Of a stretch of DNA of 64,000 nucleotides, positions 19,017 through 27,468 are shown piece after piece (position 1 is the first letter of the stretch; every line of letters starts with the position of its first letter). The stretch is taken from assembly GCF_004362245.1 (NCBI RefSeq), contig NZ_SNWM01000002.1, positions 1,178,001 to 1,242,000 of the forward strand, in the 5' to 3' direction. The notes under the pieces were generated by a model, which searched no databases, was not told where the DNA came from, and saw only the letters and a program-made list of their open reading frames with translations. This DNA is from Pedobacter duraquae. Lineage in GTDB: Bacteria > Bacteroidota > Bacteroidia > Sphingobacteriales > Sphingobacteriaceae. Made by a program: the position numbers and the translations under genes.

Positions 19017-19895
19017 ATGGAAGAATTTGAAGTCAGTGATGCTTCTAAAAAGACTAAGACCATCTATATCTCAACCATTTTCAGTATTGCATTGGTACTG
19101 GTAATGCTGGGTATGTTGGGCCTTATTCTGGTGCACGCCAAAAACCTTTCTAATTACGTTAAAGAAAATATCGTACTGAATATTATTGTTGACGAAGGTG
19201 CCAAAGAGGCCGACGTGATTCAATTTCAGAAGGAGCTGGATGGAAATATCGCCGTTAGGCAAACACAATATGTAAACAAGGAACTTGCCGCGCGGAACCT
19301 GACTCAGGATCTTGGCGAAGACTTTGTAAACTTCCTGGGCTACAACCCACTGTTATCTACAGTAGATGTTTACCTGAAAGCAGACTATGCCAATACGAAG
19401 GGCATTGAGACTTTAAAGGCTCAAATCAGTAAAAATCCCGTGGTTAAGGAAGTGATTTACCAAAGTTCACTAATTGATATGGTGAATAAAAACATCAACA
19501 CCATCAGTCTCGTGATTTTGGCTTTTGCTGCGATTTTATTGGTTATTTCTGTAGCGCTGATCAACAACACCATCCGCCTGGCGATATATTCGCAGCGCTT
19601 TTTGATTAAAAGTATGCAACTGGTAGGCGCCACACGCAACTTCATTAGGAAACCTTTCATCCTGATTGCGGCCCTGCACGGATTGATCGCGGCGTTCATT
19701 GCCATCATTATTTTGCTGGGTGTTCTTTTCTATGCCCAGCGTGAGATTCCAGAGATCGTTATCCTCAGAAACTACACAGAATTCGGTTTTGTCCTGATCT
19801 TCCTTGTAGGTGTAGGGATTTTCATTACAGCGATCAGCACCCTATTTGCGGTGAGCAAGTATTTACGTTTAAAAATTTACGACCTTTACAGATAA
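19017..19895 (+). CDS. ftsX: Cell-division ABC transporter permease FtsX
   Basis: A 292-residue four-helix membrane protein. The first helix is near residues 18-41, then comes a large periplasmic domain (about 42-165), and three helices follow in the second half. FtsX with the ATPase FtsE regulates peptidoglycan hydrolases at the division site; ftsE is not in this window. VALINNTIRLAIYSQRFLIKSMQLVGAT in outline is the conserved FtsX region. Its stop overlaps the next gene's start as TAATG. It heads the ftsX-DUF3098-uppP-truB-YitT-ribF cluster, a conserved Bacteroidota arrangement. Confidence 0.93.
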   Translation: MEEFEVSDASKKTKTIYISTIFSIALVLVMLGMLGLILVHAKNLSNYVKENIVLNIIVDEGAKEADVIQFQKELDGNIAVRQTQYVNKELAARNLTQDLGEDFVNFLGYNPLLSTVDVYLKADYANTKGIETLKAQISKNPVVKEVIYQSSLIDMVNKNINTISLVILAFAAILLVISVALINNTIRLAIYSQRFLIKSMQLVGATRNFIRKPFILIAALHGLIAAFIAIIILLGVLFYAQREIPEIVILRNYTEFGFVLIFLVGVGIFITAISTLFAVSKYLRLKIYDLYR

Positions 19896-20119
19896 TGGCA
19901 GAAAAAAAAGCAACTCCTGTACATCAGGATCAAAAGAGTGAATTGGTATTCACTAAAAAGAACTATCAACTGCTGTTAATCAGCATGGCTATCGTTGTAT
20001 TCGGTTTTATCCTGATGATTGGCGAAACAGATATCTACGATTTCAGAAAAACGTTATTGGCGCCAATGGTTGTGCTTTTCGGTTTCGGTTTTGGTATTTA
20101 TGCTATTTTAAAGAAATAG
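19895..20119 (+). CDS. DUF3098 small membrane protein
   Basis: A 74-residue protein with a charged N-terminal tail and two membrane helices (about 28-46 and 53-71), separated by the loop ETDIYDFRKTLLAP that identifies the DUF3098 family. The function is unknown. It is translationally coupled to ftsX (TAATG overlap) and ends 7 bp before uppP, which suggests a role in the cell envelope or division membrane, by position only. Confidence 0.88.
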   Translation: MAEKKATPVHQDQKSELVFTKKNYQLLLISMAIVVFGFILMIGETDIYDFRKTLLAPMVVLFGFGFGIYAILKK

Positions 20120-20126
20120 TAAAACC

Positions 20127-20921
20127 ATGAATTACATACAGGCCTTAATCCTTGCTATTATTGAGGGATTAACAGAGTTTTTACCGGTATCCTCTACCGG
20201 CCACATGGTTATTGCCAGCTCCTTTATGGGCATTGGTACTGACGAATTTGTTAAGCTTTTTGAAGTAGCCATCCAACTTGGAGCTATCCTCGCTGTAGTG
20301 GTATTATACTGGAAAAAGTTCTTCGACTTTTCTAAATGGCAGTTTTACGTGAAGCTGATCATTGCAGTGATTCCGGCTTTATTTTTTGGATTCCTGCTCA
20401 ACGACTTCATCGACAACACACTTGGTAATCCTATTTTTATCGCTGTTGTGTTACTACTTGGCGGGATCGTCCTGCTTTTTATCGACCGTTTCTTTCAAAA
20501 ACCGACGATTCACAATGAACAAGAAATGAGTAATCTGACTGCATTTAAGATTGGATGCTTTCAGGTTCTTGCCGTTGCCTTTCCAGGATTAAGCCGCAGT
20601 GCTGCCACAATAATAGGTGGTATGCAGCAAAAGCTCAGTAGAAATGCTGCTGCAGAGTTCTCTTTTTTCCTTGCTGTGCCTACGATGTGTGCCGCAACAG
20701 GATATAAAATGTTAAAAGGTTATCATTTGCTTAACGCAGATAATATTAAGCTCTTGCTTTTTGGAAATGCTGTAGCTTTCATCGTGGCTATCATTGCCAT
20801 CAGATCTTTTATCACGTTCCTTTCCAAGCATGGTTTCCGTGTTTTCGGATGGTACAGAATTGCGCTTGGTATCGTTATTCTGGCCCTTTACTTTGCAAAT
20901 GTACCAATGACGATTAACTAA
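20127..20921 (+). CDS. uppP: Undecaprenyl-diphosphatase UppP (BacA)
   Basis: A 264-residue polytopic membrane phosphatase that recycles undecaprenyl pyrophosphate to the monophosphate carrier used for peptidoglycan and surface glycan synthesis. The two family signatures are present: EGLTEFLPVSSTGHM near residue 15 and the PGLSRSAATIIGG motif near residue 155. It confers bacitracin tolerance when overproduced in other bacteria (family knowledge). Its TAA stop overlaps the truB start as TAATG, indicating coupled translation. Confidence 0.96.
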   Translation: MNYIQALILAIIEGLTEFLPVSSTGHMVIASSFMGIGTDEFVKLFEVAIQLGAILAVVVLYWKKFFDFSKWQFYVKLIIAVIPALFFGFLLNDFIDNTLGNPIFIAVVLLLGGIVLLFIDRFFQKPTIHNEQEMSNLTAFKIGCFQVLAVAFPGLSRSAATIIGGMQQKLSRNAAAEFSFFLAVPTMCAATGYKMLKGYHLLNADNIKLLLFGNAVAFIVAIIAIRSFITFLSKHGFRVFGWYRIALGIVILALYFANVPMTIN

Positions 20922-21652
20922 TGTCTGAAGAACAAACAGATTCCAATATACCGGCTGTAAATTTTCCTGATTTCAATTTTGCCGAAGGCGAGCTTCTCCT
21001 TATCAATAAACCTTATAAGTGGACTTCATTTGATGTGGTTGGCAAGATCAGGAACAGCATGAAGCCGCTAAAGTTGAAAGTAGGCCATGCCGGCACACTT
21101 GACCCACTGGCAACAGGCTTACTGATTATCTGCACGGGTAAATTAACCAAGCAGATTGACACCTTTCAGGCACAGGAAAAGGAATATACCGGAACCATGA
21201 TAGTTGGTGCAACAACACCATCTTTTGACATGGAGACAGCGGTTGATCAGGAATTCCCCACCAGTCATATTACTGAACAGCAAATTTATGCCGCTACGGC
21301 TGCATTTACCGGAGATATCCAACAGTATCCCCCTGCACACTCTGCAGTAAAGGTGAATGGAGAACGCCTGTATGTAAAAGCGCGTCGTGGCGAAGAAACG
21401 GAACTCAGGTTACGTTTTGTAACCGTATCCGCATTCGAGATCACCCGGATTGCTTTGCCCGAAATAGATTTTAGAATCGTGTGCAGCAAAGGAACTTATA
21501 TCCGCTCCCTCGTTTCAGACTTCGGTATGGCGCTTAACAGCGGGGCCTACCTGTCTAAACTAACGAGAACCCGCAGCGGGGATTTCCTGCTCGAGAATGC
21601 ATTTGAAGTAGCCGACCTTGTTAGCTATATTCGTAGCAAAAAAGAATCGTAG
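20921..21652 (+). CDS. truB: tRNA pseudouridine(55) synthase TruB
   Basis: A 243-residue enzyme that makes pseudouridine 55 in the T-loop of tRNAs. The catalytic aspartate is in the motif GHAGTLDPLATGLL. PPAHSAVKVNGERLY and SKGTYIRSLVSDFG are further conserved blocks. It is shorter than the E. coli enzyme, lacking a C-terminal PUA domain, as is usual for the Bacteroidota type. The start overlaps uppP by one base, and the stop is 2 bp before the YitT gene. Confidence 0.96.
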   Translation: MSEEQTDSNIPAVNFPDFNFAEGELLLINKPYKWTSFDVVGKIRNSMKPLKLKVGHAGTLDPLATGLLIICTGKLTKQIDTFQAQEKEYTGTMIVGATTPSFDMETAVDQEFPTSHITEQQIYAATAAFTGDIQQYPPAHSAVKVNGERLYVKARRGEETELRLRFVTVSAFEITRIALPEIDFRIVCSKGTYIRSLVSDFGMALNSGAYLSKLTRTRSGDFLLENAFEVADLVSYIRSKKES

Positions 21653-21654
21653 CC

Positions 21655-22518
21655 ATGCGCAGCCGTTTCAAGAGTAAAAATCTAAGGTTTTTAAAAGAAC
21701 TCTTTCTGATCACCTGTGGGGTGGTATCGGCAACATTTGGCCTAAAAAGCTTCTTGATCCCTAACGGGTTTATTGACGGTGGAGTAACCGGTATATCCCT
21801 GTTGATCAGCACGCTGACTGGACTTAAACTCCATTATCTTATCCTGGTGATCAATATCCCATTCGTAATCCTGGGGTATATGCAAATCGGTAAAGGTTTT
21901 GCGATTAAAACATCTGTTGCCATATTCGCCCTGGCGGTTATGCTGGTTGTAATTCCCTTCCAGCCGATTACAGACGACAAATTGCTCATTGCTTTTTTTG
22001 GGGGACTGTTTTTAGGCGGTGGTATCGGTTTGGCGATGCGCGGTGGTTGTGTAATTGACGGTACTGAAGTTCTGGCACTCTACATCAGTAGAAAAAGTGT
22101 CCTTACGGTTGGCAACATCATCCTGATCCTGAATATCGCAATATTCAGCTTTGCGGCCATATACCTCGGCATAACCACTGCATTGTATGCAATACTAACC
22201 TATCTTTCGGCATCTAAGACTGTTGATTATATCGTCAACGGTATAGAACAATATACCGGTGTTACCGTTATATCTGAAAAGAATGAACACATCAAGCAAT
22301 ACATCATGAATGAGATGAAACGTGGTGTGACCATTTATAAGGGTGAAGGTGGGTATATCGAAAAAAGAGACATAGACATCCTATACACTGTTGTTACTAA
22401 GCTGGAAATGGGCAAGCTTCAGACCGCTATCCGTCAGATCGACGCTGATGCTTTTGTGGTGCAACAACAAATAGCAGACATTAAAGGAGGCGTTGTAAAA
22501 AAACAGGCCTTACACTAA
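21655..22518 (+). CDS. YitT family membrane protein
   Basis: A 287-residue integral membrane protein with five to six predicted helices in its N-terminal two-thirds (DUF161 repeats: GLKSFLIPNGFIDGGVTGIS, GGLFLGGGIGLAMRGG, DGTEVLALYIS) and a soluble DUF2179 domain at the C-terminus (EKNEHIKQYIMNEMKRGVT; MGKLQTAIRQIDADAFV). The function of this family is not established. The gene starts 2 bp after truB, so it belongs to the same transcript. Confidence 0.9.
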   Translation: MRSRFKSKNLRFLKELFLITCGVVSATFGLKSFLIPNGFIDGGVTGISLLISTLTGLKLHYLILVINIPFVILGYMQIGKGFAIKTSVAIFALAVMLVVIPFQPITDDKLLIAFFGGLFLGGGIGLAMRGGCVIDGTEVLALYISRKSVLTVGNIILILNIAIFSFAAIYLGITTALYAILTYLSASKTVDYIVNGIEQYTGVTVISEKNEHIKQYIMNEMKRGVTIYKGEGGYIEKRDIDILYTVVTKLEMGKLQTAIRQIDADAFVVQQQIADIKGGVVKKQALH

Positions 22519-22533
22519 CATAATTTCCACGTT

Positions 22534-23469
22534 TTGAAAATATATAACCACCTTTCGGAGTTTACAAAGTTAACCAATGCAGCAGTAACCATCGGTACTT
22601 TTGACGGCGTACATTTTGGTCACCACAAGATTATTAAAAGACTGTGCGAGCTGGCAAAAATAAATGGCGGTGAGAGTGTGATCCTTACTTTTTTTCCGCA
22701 CCCCCGATTGATTATTGATCCCGAAAATCAGGATCTCAAAATGCTGAATACCATCGATGAGAAAGCAAAGATCCTGGAAGAGCTTGGTGTTGACCACCTC
22801 ATCATTACACCATTTACCCGTGATTTCTCCAACCTGAGTCCGCAGGAATATATCGCAAACATCCTTGTTGGACAATTGGGCATGAAACAGATTATCGTGG
22901 GTTATGACCACCGGTTTGGAAAAGACCGGAAGGGGGGCATGAAAGAGCTTCAGGAATATTCTACGATACTCAACTACGGTATTGAGGAGATTCCGGAGCA
23001 GGATATCAACGATGTTGCCGTATCCTCTACTAAAATCCGAACTGCTATTCTGGAAGGTAATGTGGCATTAGCCGCCGAATACCTCGGTTACTATTTTTCT
23101 TTATATGGAAGGGTAATTAAGGGCGACAAAATTGGCCGTACCATAGGCTTCCCTACTGCAAATATCTTTGTAGAAGAAAGTTATAAGATCATCCCTTCTG
23201 ACGGAATTTATGCGGTTACAGTGGCCATAGACAAAAGAGAATATCGGGGTATGGCTTACATCGGACAACGTCCAACAATCAACGGAATGACCAGAAATAT
23301 CGAGGTTAATATTTTTGATTTTGACCAGGAAATTTACGGACAATATATCACGATGTACTTTAATGAATTTTTGCGTCACGATGTGAAATTCACCGGACTG
23401 GAAGCCTTAAAAGTCCAGTTGGGGAAAGACAAGGAAGATACCCTTGAATTCTTTAAAAAAATATCCTGA
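22534..23469 (+). CDS. ribF: Bifunctional riboflavin kinase / FAD synthetase
   Basis: A 311-residue enzyme making FMN from riboflavin and then FAD. The N-terminal nucleotidyltransferase domain has GTFDGVHFGHHKIIKRL and VGYDHRFGKDRKG. The C-terminal flavokinase domain has GDKIGRTIGFPTANI followed by GIYAV. The chosen start is a TTG at 22534, giving MKIYNHLSEF, the usual family N-terminus; no ATG lies between it and the GTFDGVHFGHH motif. TTG initiation may keep expression low. It closes the ftsX-to-ribF cluster. Confidence 0.95.
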   Translation: MKIYNHLSEFTKLTNAAVTIGTFDGVHFGHHKIIKRLCELAKINGGESVILTFFPHPRLIIDPENQDLKMLNTIDEKAKILEELGVDHLIITPFTRDFSNLSPQEYIANILVGQLGMKQIIVGYDHRFGKDRKGGMKELQEYSTILNYGIEEIPEQDINDVAVSSTKIRTAILEGNVALAAEYLGYYFSLYGRVIKGDKIGRTIGFPTANIFVEESYKIIPSDGIYAVTVAIDKREYRGMAYIGQRPTINGMTRNIEVNIFDFDQEIYGQYITMYFNEFLRHDVKFTGLEALKVQLGKDKEDTLEFFKKIS

Positions 23470-23538
23470 CAGGTAAAAAGACCAGCTTTAGATTAAAAAC
23501 AGGCTTATTATTTGCGTATATTGGCAAGGATACCCAAT

Positions 23539-25770
23539 ATGCCTATGATTCATTTACCGCAGCTCATTACCGATTTAGCTTTAATACTTGCCGCGGCAGG
23601 AATAACCACACTGCTGTTCAAAAAGATAAAACAACCGTTAGTATTAGGGTATATCCTTGCAGGGTTATTAGTTGGGCCGCATATCAAATTCATCCCAACG
23701 GTTACTGATAACGAAAGTATACACATTTGGGCAGAGATCGGTGTAATCTTTTTGCTGTTCAGTCTCGGCCTTGAGTTCAGTTTTAAAAAGCTGGTTAAAG
23801 TGGGCGGCTCAGCCTCTATCACCGCCGTTGTAGAAGTCTTAGTGATGTTGGTAATCGGCTTTTGTGCTGGCATGGCCATGGGCTGGTCCACGATGGACAG
23901 TATATTCTTAGGCGGGATCCTTTCTGTATCCTCCACAACAATCATCATCAGGGCCTTTGAAGAACTCGGAGTTAAGCATAAAAAATTCGCTAACCTGGTA
24001 TTTGGTGTACTCATCGTAGAAGACCTGGTCGCTATTCTGCTACTGGTTCTTTTATCTACCTTGGCAGTCAGTCAGCAATTTGCCGGCACAGAAATGCTGG
24101 TCTCGATCCTCAAGCTTTGCTTCTTCCTGGTGCTTTGGTTTATAGGTGGTATATTTTTGGTGCCGACATTTCTTAAAAAGACAAAGAACTTAATGAATGA
24201 TGAAACCATGCTTGTGGTTTCTGTTGCACTTTGTCTTCTTATGGTGTTGCTTGCTGTAAAAGTCGGGTTCTCCCCCGCCCTTGGGGCGTTCATTATGGGA
24301 TCAATACTTGCAGAAACAACGCAGGCTGAAAAAATTGAGCACCTCACTAAGTCAGTTAAAGATTTATTTGCAGCGATTTTCTTTGTATCCGTAGGGATGC
24401 TTATTGATCCCGCAATTCTGATAGACTATGCGCTACCTATCCTCATCATTACATTGGCTACAGTGCTGGGTAAATTTTTAAGTTCAGGCATGGGGGCACT
24501 GATCTCCGGGCAACCGCTTAAAACGGCTGTTCAAACGGGAATGAGCCTGGCGCAGATTGGTGAGTTTTCTTTCATCATCGCCACATTGGGTCTAACATTA
24601 AAGGTAACAAGTGATTTCCTTTATCCTATTGCTGTGGCGGTATCTGCAATTACAACGTTTACTACCCCTTATTTGATTAAGGCATCAGAGCCTTTTTATA
24701 ACTTCCTGGATCGGAAACTCCCTGAAAAATGGACAGCAGGTATTCGCAAATACAGTGCTTCTACGGCTGGGATCACGACGATGAGCGACTGGAAAACGCT
24801 ATTAAAATCCTATGCCTCTAATACGGTAATTCATGCTGTAATCCTCATTGCCTGTGTGTTTTTAGGGGCAAGATATTTACAACCGTTTATTACCGAGCAC
24901 CTGATTAATGGCGACCGTGGTATTATCCTGGCTTTATTTCTTTCGCTGGTGCTGATGCTTCCGTTTTTATGGGCATTGTCTATCCGAAGAATTCAAAGAA
25001 AGGCTTACACGAATCTTTGGCTTAACAAAAGATATACCCGTGGCCCACTGATAGCGATTGAGGTACTCAGGATTTTACTGGGAATCTTCTTTGTGGGCTT
25101 CCTGATTTATCAGTTTTATGACAGCGCAGTAGCCGGACTAATCGCACTGGTGTTGATGATTGCGGTATTGTTTATCTTCTCCAGAAAGCTGCAGACTTTT
25201 TACGATAGATTAGAAAATCGTTTTCTCGGGAACCTTAACGCCCGCGAGATTGAAAATGCACAGCCAGAAATACTTCCCTGGGATAGTCACCTGACAGAGT
25301 TGATTGTTGCTCCAGAATCAGAAATTGTTGGCCGTTCTTTGGTAGACCTTGGTGTGCGCGAAAAATATGGGATAAACATCGCACTTATAGAACGCGGGAA
25401 ATTGATGATCCCTACGCCAGGTAGAGCGGAACGCTTATATCCTAACGATAAAGTATTGATTATCGGAACTGATGAAGAGCTGGCTGCTGTTAAGCAACTC
25501 TTTGAGGGCAATGCACACGAACATGAAGTCAGTTTTCCTAAAAAAGATATGACCCTTCAAAAGATCGTCATCAACAGTAGTTCGCCAGTGTATGGACAAA
25601 GTATCCGGGATTCAGGCATCCGCGAAAAAACGCAAGGACTCGTTGTGGGCATAGAAAGAGGCGGTCAGCGGATATTAAATCCTGATTCTAACCTTATTTT
25701 TGAAAACGAAGACATCGTCTGGATTGTTGGTAACAATAAAAAAATTCCTGATCTGCTTAAGAAAACATAA
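23539..25770 (+). CDS. Cation:proton antiporter (CPA2/KefB-type) with two TrkA-C domains
   Basis: About 743 residues. The N-terminal two-thirds is a polytopic Na+/H+ exchanger domain (GYILAGLLVGPHIKFIP, LFSLGLEFSFKKL, GFSPALGAFIMGSILAET, SLAQIGEFSFIIATLGL), then a second hydrophobic block at about 430-560. Two TrkA-C (RCK_C) ligand-binding domains follow (IVGRSLVDLGVREKYG; VYGQSIRDSGIREK). It most likely exchanges K+ or Na+ for protons across the inner membrane. There is no TrkA-N domain, so it differs from KefB/KefC of E. coli. ATG at 23539 or 23545 is more likely than the upstream TTG at 23512. Confidence 0.9.
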   Translation: MPMIHLPQLITDLALILAAAGITTLLFKKIKQPLVLGYILAGLLVGPHIKFIPTVTDNESIHIWAEIGVIFLLFSLGLEFSFKKLVKVGGSASITAVVEVLVMLVIGFCAGMAMGWSTMDSIFLGGILSVSSTTIIIRAFEELGVKHKKFANLVFGVLIVEDLVAILLLVLLSTLAVSQQFAGTEMLVSILKLCFFLVLWFIGGIFLVPTFLKKTKNLMNDETMLVVSVALCLLMVLLAVKVGFSPALGAFIMGSILAETTQAEKIEHLTKSVKDLFAAIFFVSVGMLIDPAILIDYALPILIITLATVLGKFLSSGMGALISGQPLKTAVQTGMSLAQIGEFSFIIATLGLTLKVTSDFLYPIAVAVSAITTFTTPYLIKASEPFYNFLDRKLPEKWTAGIRKYSASTAGITTMSDWKTLLKSYASNTVIHAVILIACVFLGARYLQPFITEHLINGDRGIILALFLSLVLMLPFLWALSIRRIQRKAYTNLWLNKRYTRGPLIAIEVLRILLGIFFVGFLIYQFYDSAVAGLIALVLMIAVLFIFSRKLQTFYDRLENRFLGNLNAREIENAQPEILPWDSHLTELIVAPESEIVGRSLVDLGVREKYGINIALIERGKLMIPTPGRAERLYPNDKVLIIGTDEELAAVKQLFEGNAHEHEVSFPKKDMTLQKIVINSSSPVYGQSIRDSGIREKTQGLVVGIERGGQRILNPDSNLIFENEDIVWIVGNNKKIPDLLKKT

Positions 25771-25799
25771 ATTCAAATCTGCAACCAGTATCATCAATC

Positions 25800-26837
25800 A
25801 TGAAAATAGACCAGGAAAAAAGCGACTTCTTAGATGAGATGCTGGAGCATTGGAAGGACGAGCAACTGCTAACGGCTGATGAGGTAAAGCGACTAAAGAA
25901 TAGTTACGAAACAAAGGCATTCGACTGGCGCCGACTTGCGCAATACTCTTTCTGGATTGCCATGGCCTGTGGTGTTATCTCCCTTGGTGCCTTGTTAATC
26001 GACAAAGAGATCTTAAATTACCTCGCAAAATTATACGACACACCCGATTTTATCATCTGTTTGCTATCTGCTGCTGCAGCAGGCACACTGTATTATTTCG
26101 CTTTCAAACGCCGGCAAACGCATGTACGGCAGATATTTAGCAATGATGCTTTGATTTTCAGTGCGGTGATGCTTACCGCCAATGCAATCGCCTACCTCGG
26201 AAAAAGTATCAGTCATGGTGGCTCACATTATTCCCTGTTAATTTTGCTCTCTGTTTTTATTTACGGAGCGCTGGCCTTCCTGTTTAGATCCCGGTTAATC
26301 TGGATTTTTGTCCTGGTATCCCTAGGCGCCTGGTTTGGAACCGAAACCGGCTACCTGTCACGGTGGAACTGGTATTTTGCCGGCATGAATTATCCTTTAC
26401 GTTTTGTCGCATTTGGATTGGTCATCACCGCTGTCGCTCTCCTGTTGAGAGACAGTAAACGATTCTCCGTTTTCTATCAGACAAGTTATATCTGCGGCAT
26501 GGTTTACCTGTTTGTATCGTTATGGTTGCTTTCCGTATTTGGCAACTTCGGCACGATAGAAGAATGGTCTGGCATTAAACAAATCCACTTGTTTTACTGG
26601 GCTATTATCTCTGCAGGATGTTGTGTAGTCAGCATCTACGCAGGATTGAAATACCGGGACGATATAGCTCGCGAATTTGGCATTACCTTTCTTTTCCTTA
26701 ATTTATATACCCGCTATTTTGAATATTTCTGGGACAGCTGGCATAAAGCATTGTTTTTCTGCGTGCTCGCGGCCTCATTCTGGTTTATTGGCCGCAGAGC
26801 TGAAAAGATCTGGAATGTGGAATTCCTTAAACGTTAG
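25800..26837 (+). CDS. DUF2157 domain membrane protein
   Basis: A 345-residue membrane protein. A short soluble N-terminus (DEMLEHWKDEQLLTADEVKRL) is followed by WRRLAQYSFWIAMACGVISLGALL, the typical start of DUF2157, and then about eight hydrophobic segments. The function is unknown. It lies 29 bp after the antiporter gene in the same direction. Its TAG stop overlaps that of the convergent LysE gene in a 4-bp TTAG. Confidence 0.82.
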   Translation: MKIDQEKSDFLDEMLEHWKDEQLLTADEVKRLKNSYETKAFDWRRLAQYSFWIAMACGVISLGALLIDKEILNYLAKLYDTPDFIICLLSAAAAGTLYYFAFKRRQTHVRQIFSNDALIFSAVMLTANAIAYLGKSISHGGSHYSLLILLSVFIYGALAFLFRSRLIWIFVLVSLGAWFGTETGYLSRWNWYFAGMNYPLRFVAFGLVITAVALLLRDSKRFSVFYQTSYICGMVYLFVSLWLLSVFGNFGTIEEWSGIKQIHLFYWAIISAGCCVVSIYAGLKYRDDIAREFGITFLFLNLYTRYFEYFWDSWHKALFFCVLAASFWFIGRRAEKIWNVEFLKR

Positions 26838-27454
26838 TGTTTGATAAAGTGCAGGCTGACTTTAACAATATGATATAACGACAATGCAAAAAACAGCAGG
26901 GCTATACTTTTATTGACCACATAGCTACTCAAAGTAAACTTTTCCTGAATGTAACTTGCAAAGCGTGCAAATCCATATAAAACCAAGGCTGCACCAATAC
27001 CAGATCCAATGCTAAATACTGCTAATGACAAATAGCCCGTATTGATCCATTCATGCGAAATAAGGTAGGTGCCGACAAACAACCAGTATGGAATTTGCAT
27101 GGGGTTGAGTACGCCAAGCAACATACCATATCGAATACTGTCTTTCTTTGAATGGTCTGTATTGGGCATCTCTTTTCTCGATCTCCAGGTAATTATACCC
27201 AGGATACCAAACACCACAATCATCGCTATATCGATGTAATCACTTAGATTTACCGTTAGCGCCAACCACTGCACAAAGCGCATAATCGCAAACGTAAATA
27301 ATATCTCTACGCATGCAAATGCCACAATGAAATAATAGGCTTGTTTTAACCCCTTGTTGATGGTAATCTGCACAACTGTTAAATTAATATTCCCTGGAGG
27401 GATATAGCCGATAGAATTGCACAGAATTCCCAGAAAGAGTGTTAAAAAAAGCAT
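26834..27454 (-). CDS. LysE family amino-acid exporter
   Basis: A 206-residue protein with five to six membrane helices. The N-terminal SIGYIPPGNINLTVVQITINKG is the LysE/RhtB signature (G-x-x-x-PGP-like region, here PPGN), and GVLNPMQIPYWLFVG is the second conserved block with its asparagine-proline. The family exports amino acids such as lysine, threonine or homoserine lactone; the substrate here is unknown. It lies 14 bp downstream of the uvrA stop reading frame start region on the same strand and may form its own unit or be read through from elsewhere. Confidence 0.85.
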   Translation of the reverse strand: MLFLTLFLGILCNSIGYIPPGNINLTVVQITINKGLKQAYYFIVAFACVEILFTFAIMRFVQWLALTVNLSDYIDIAMIVVFGILGIITWRSRKEMPNTDHSKKDSIRYGMLLGVLNPMQIPYWLFVGTYLISHEWINTGYLSLAVFSIGSGIGAALVLYGFARFASYIQEKFTLSSYVVNKSIALLFFALSLYHIVKVSLHFIKH

Positions 27455-27468
27455 AGGCGAAGATACAA

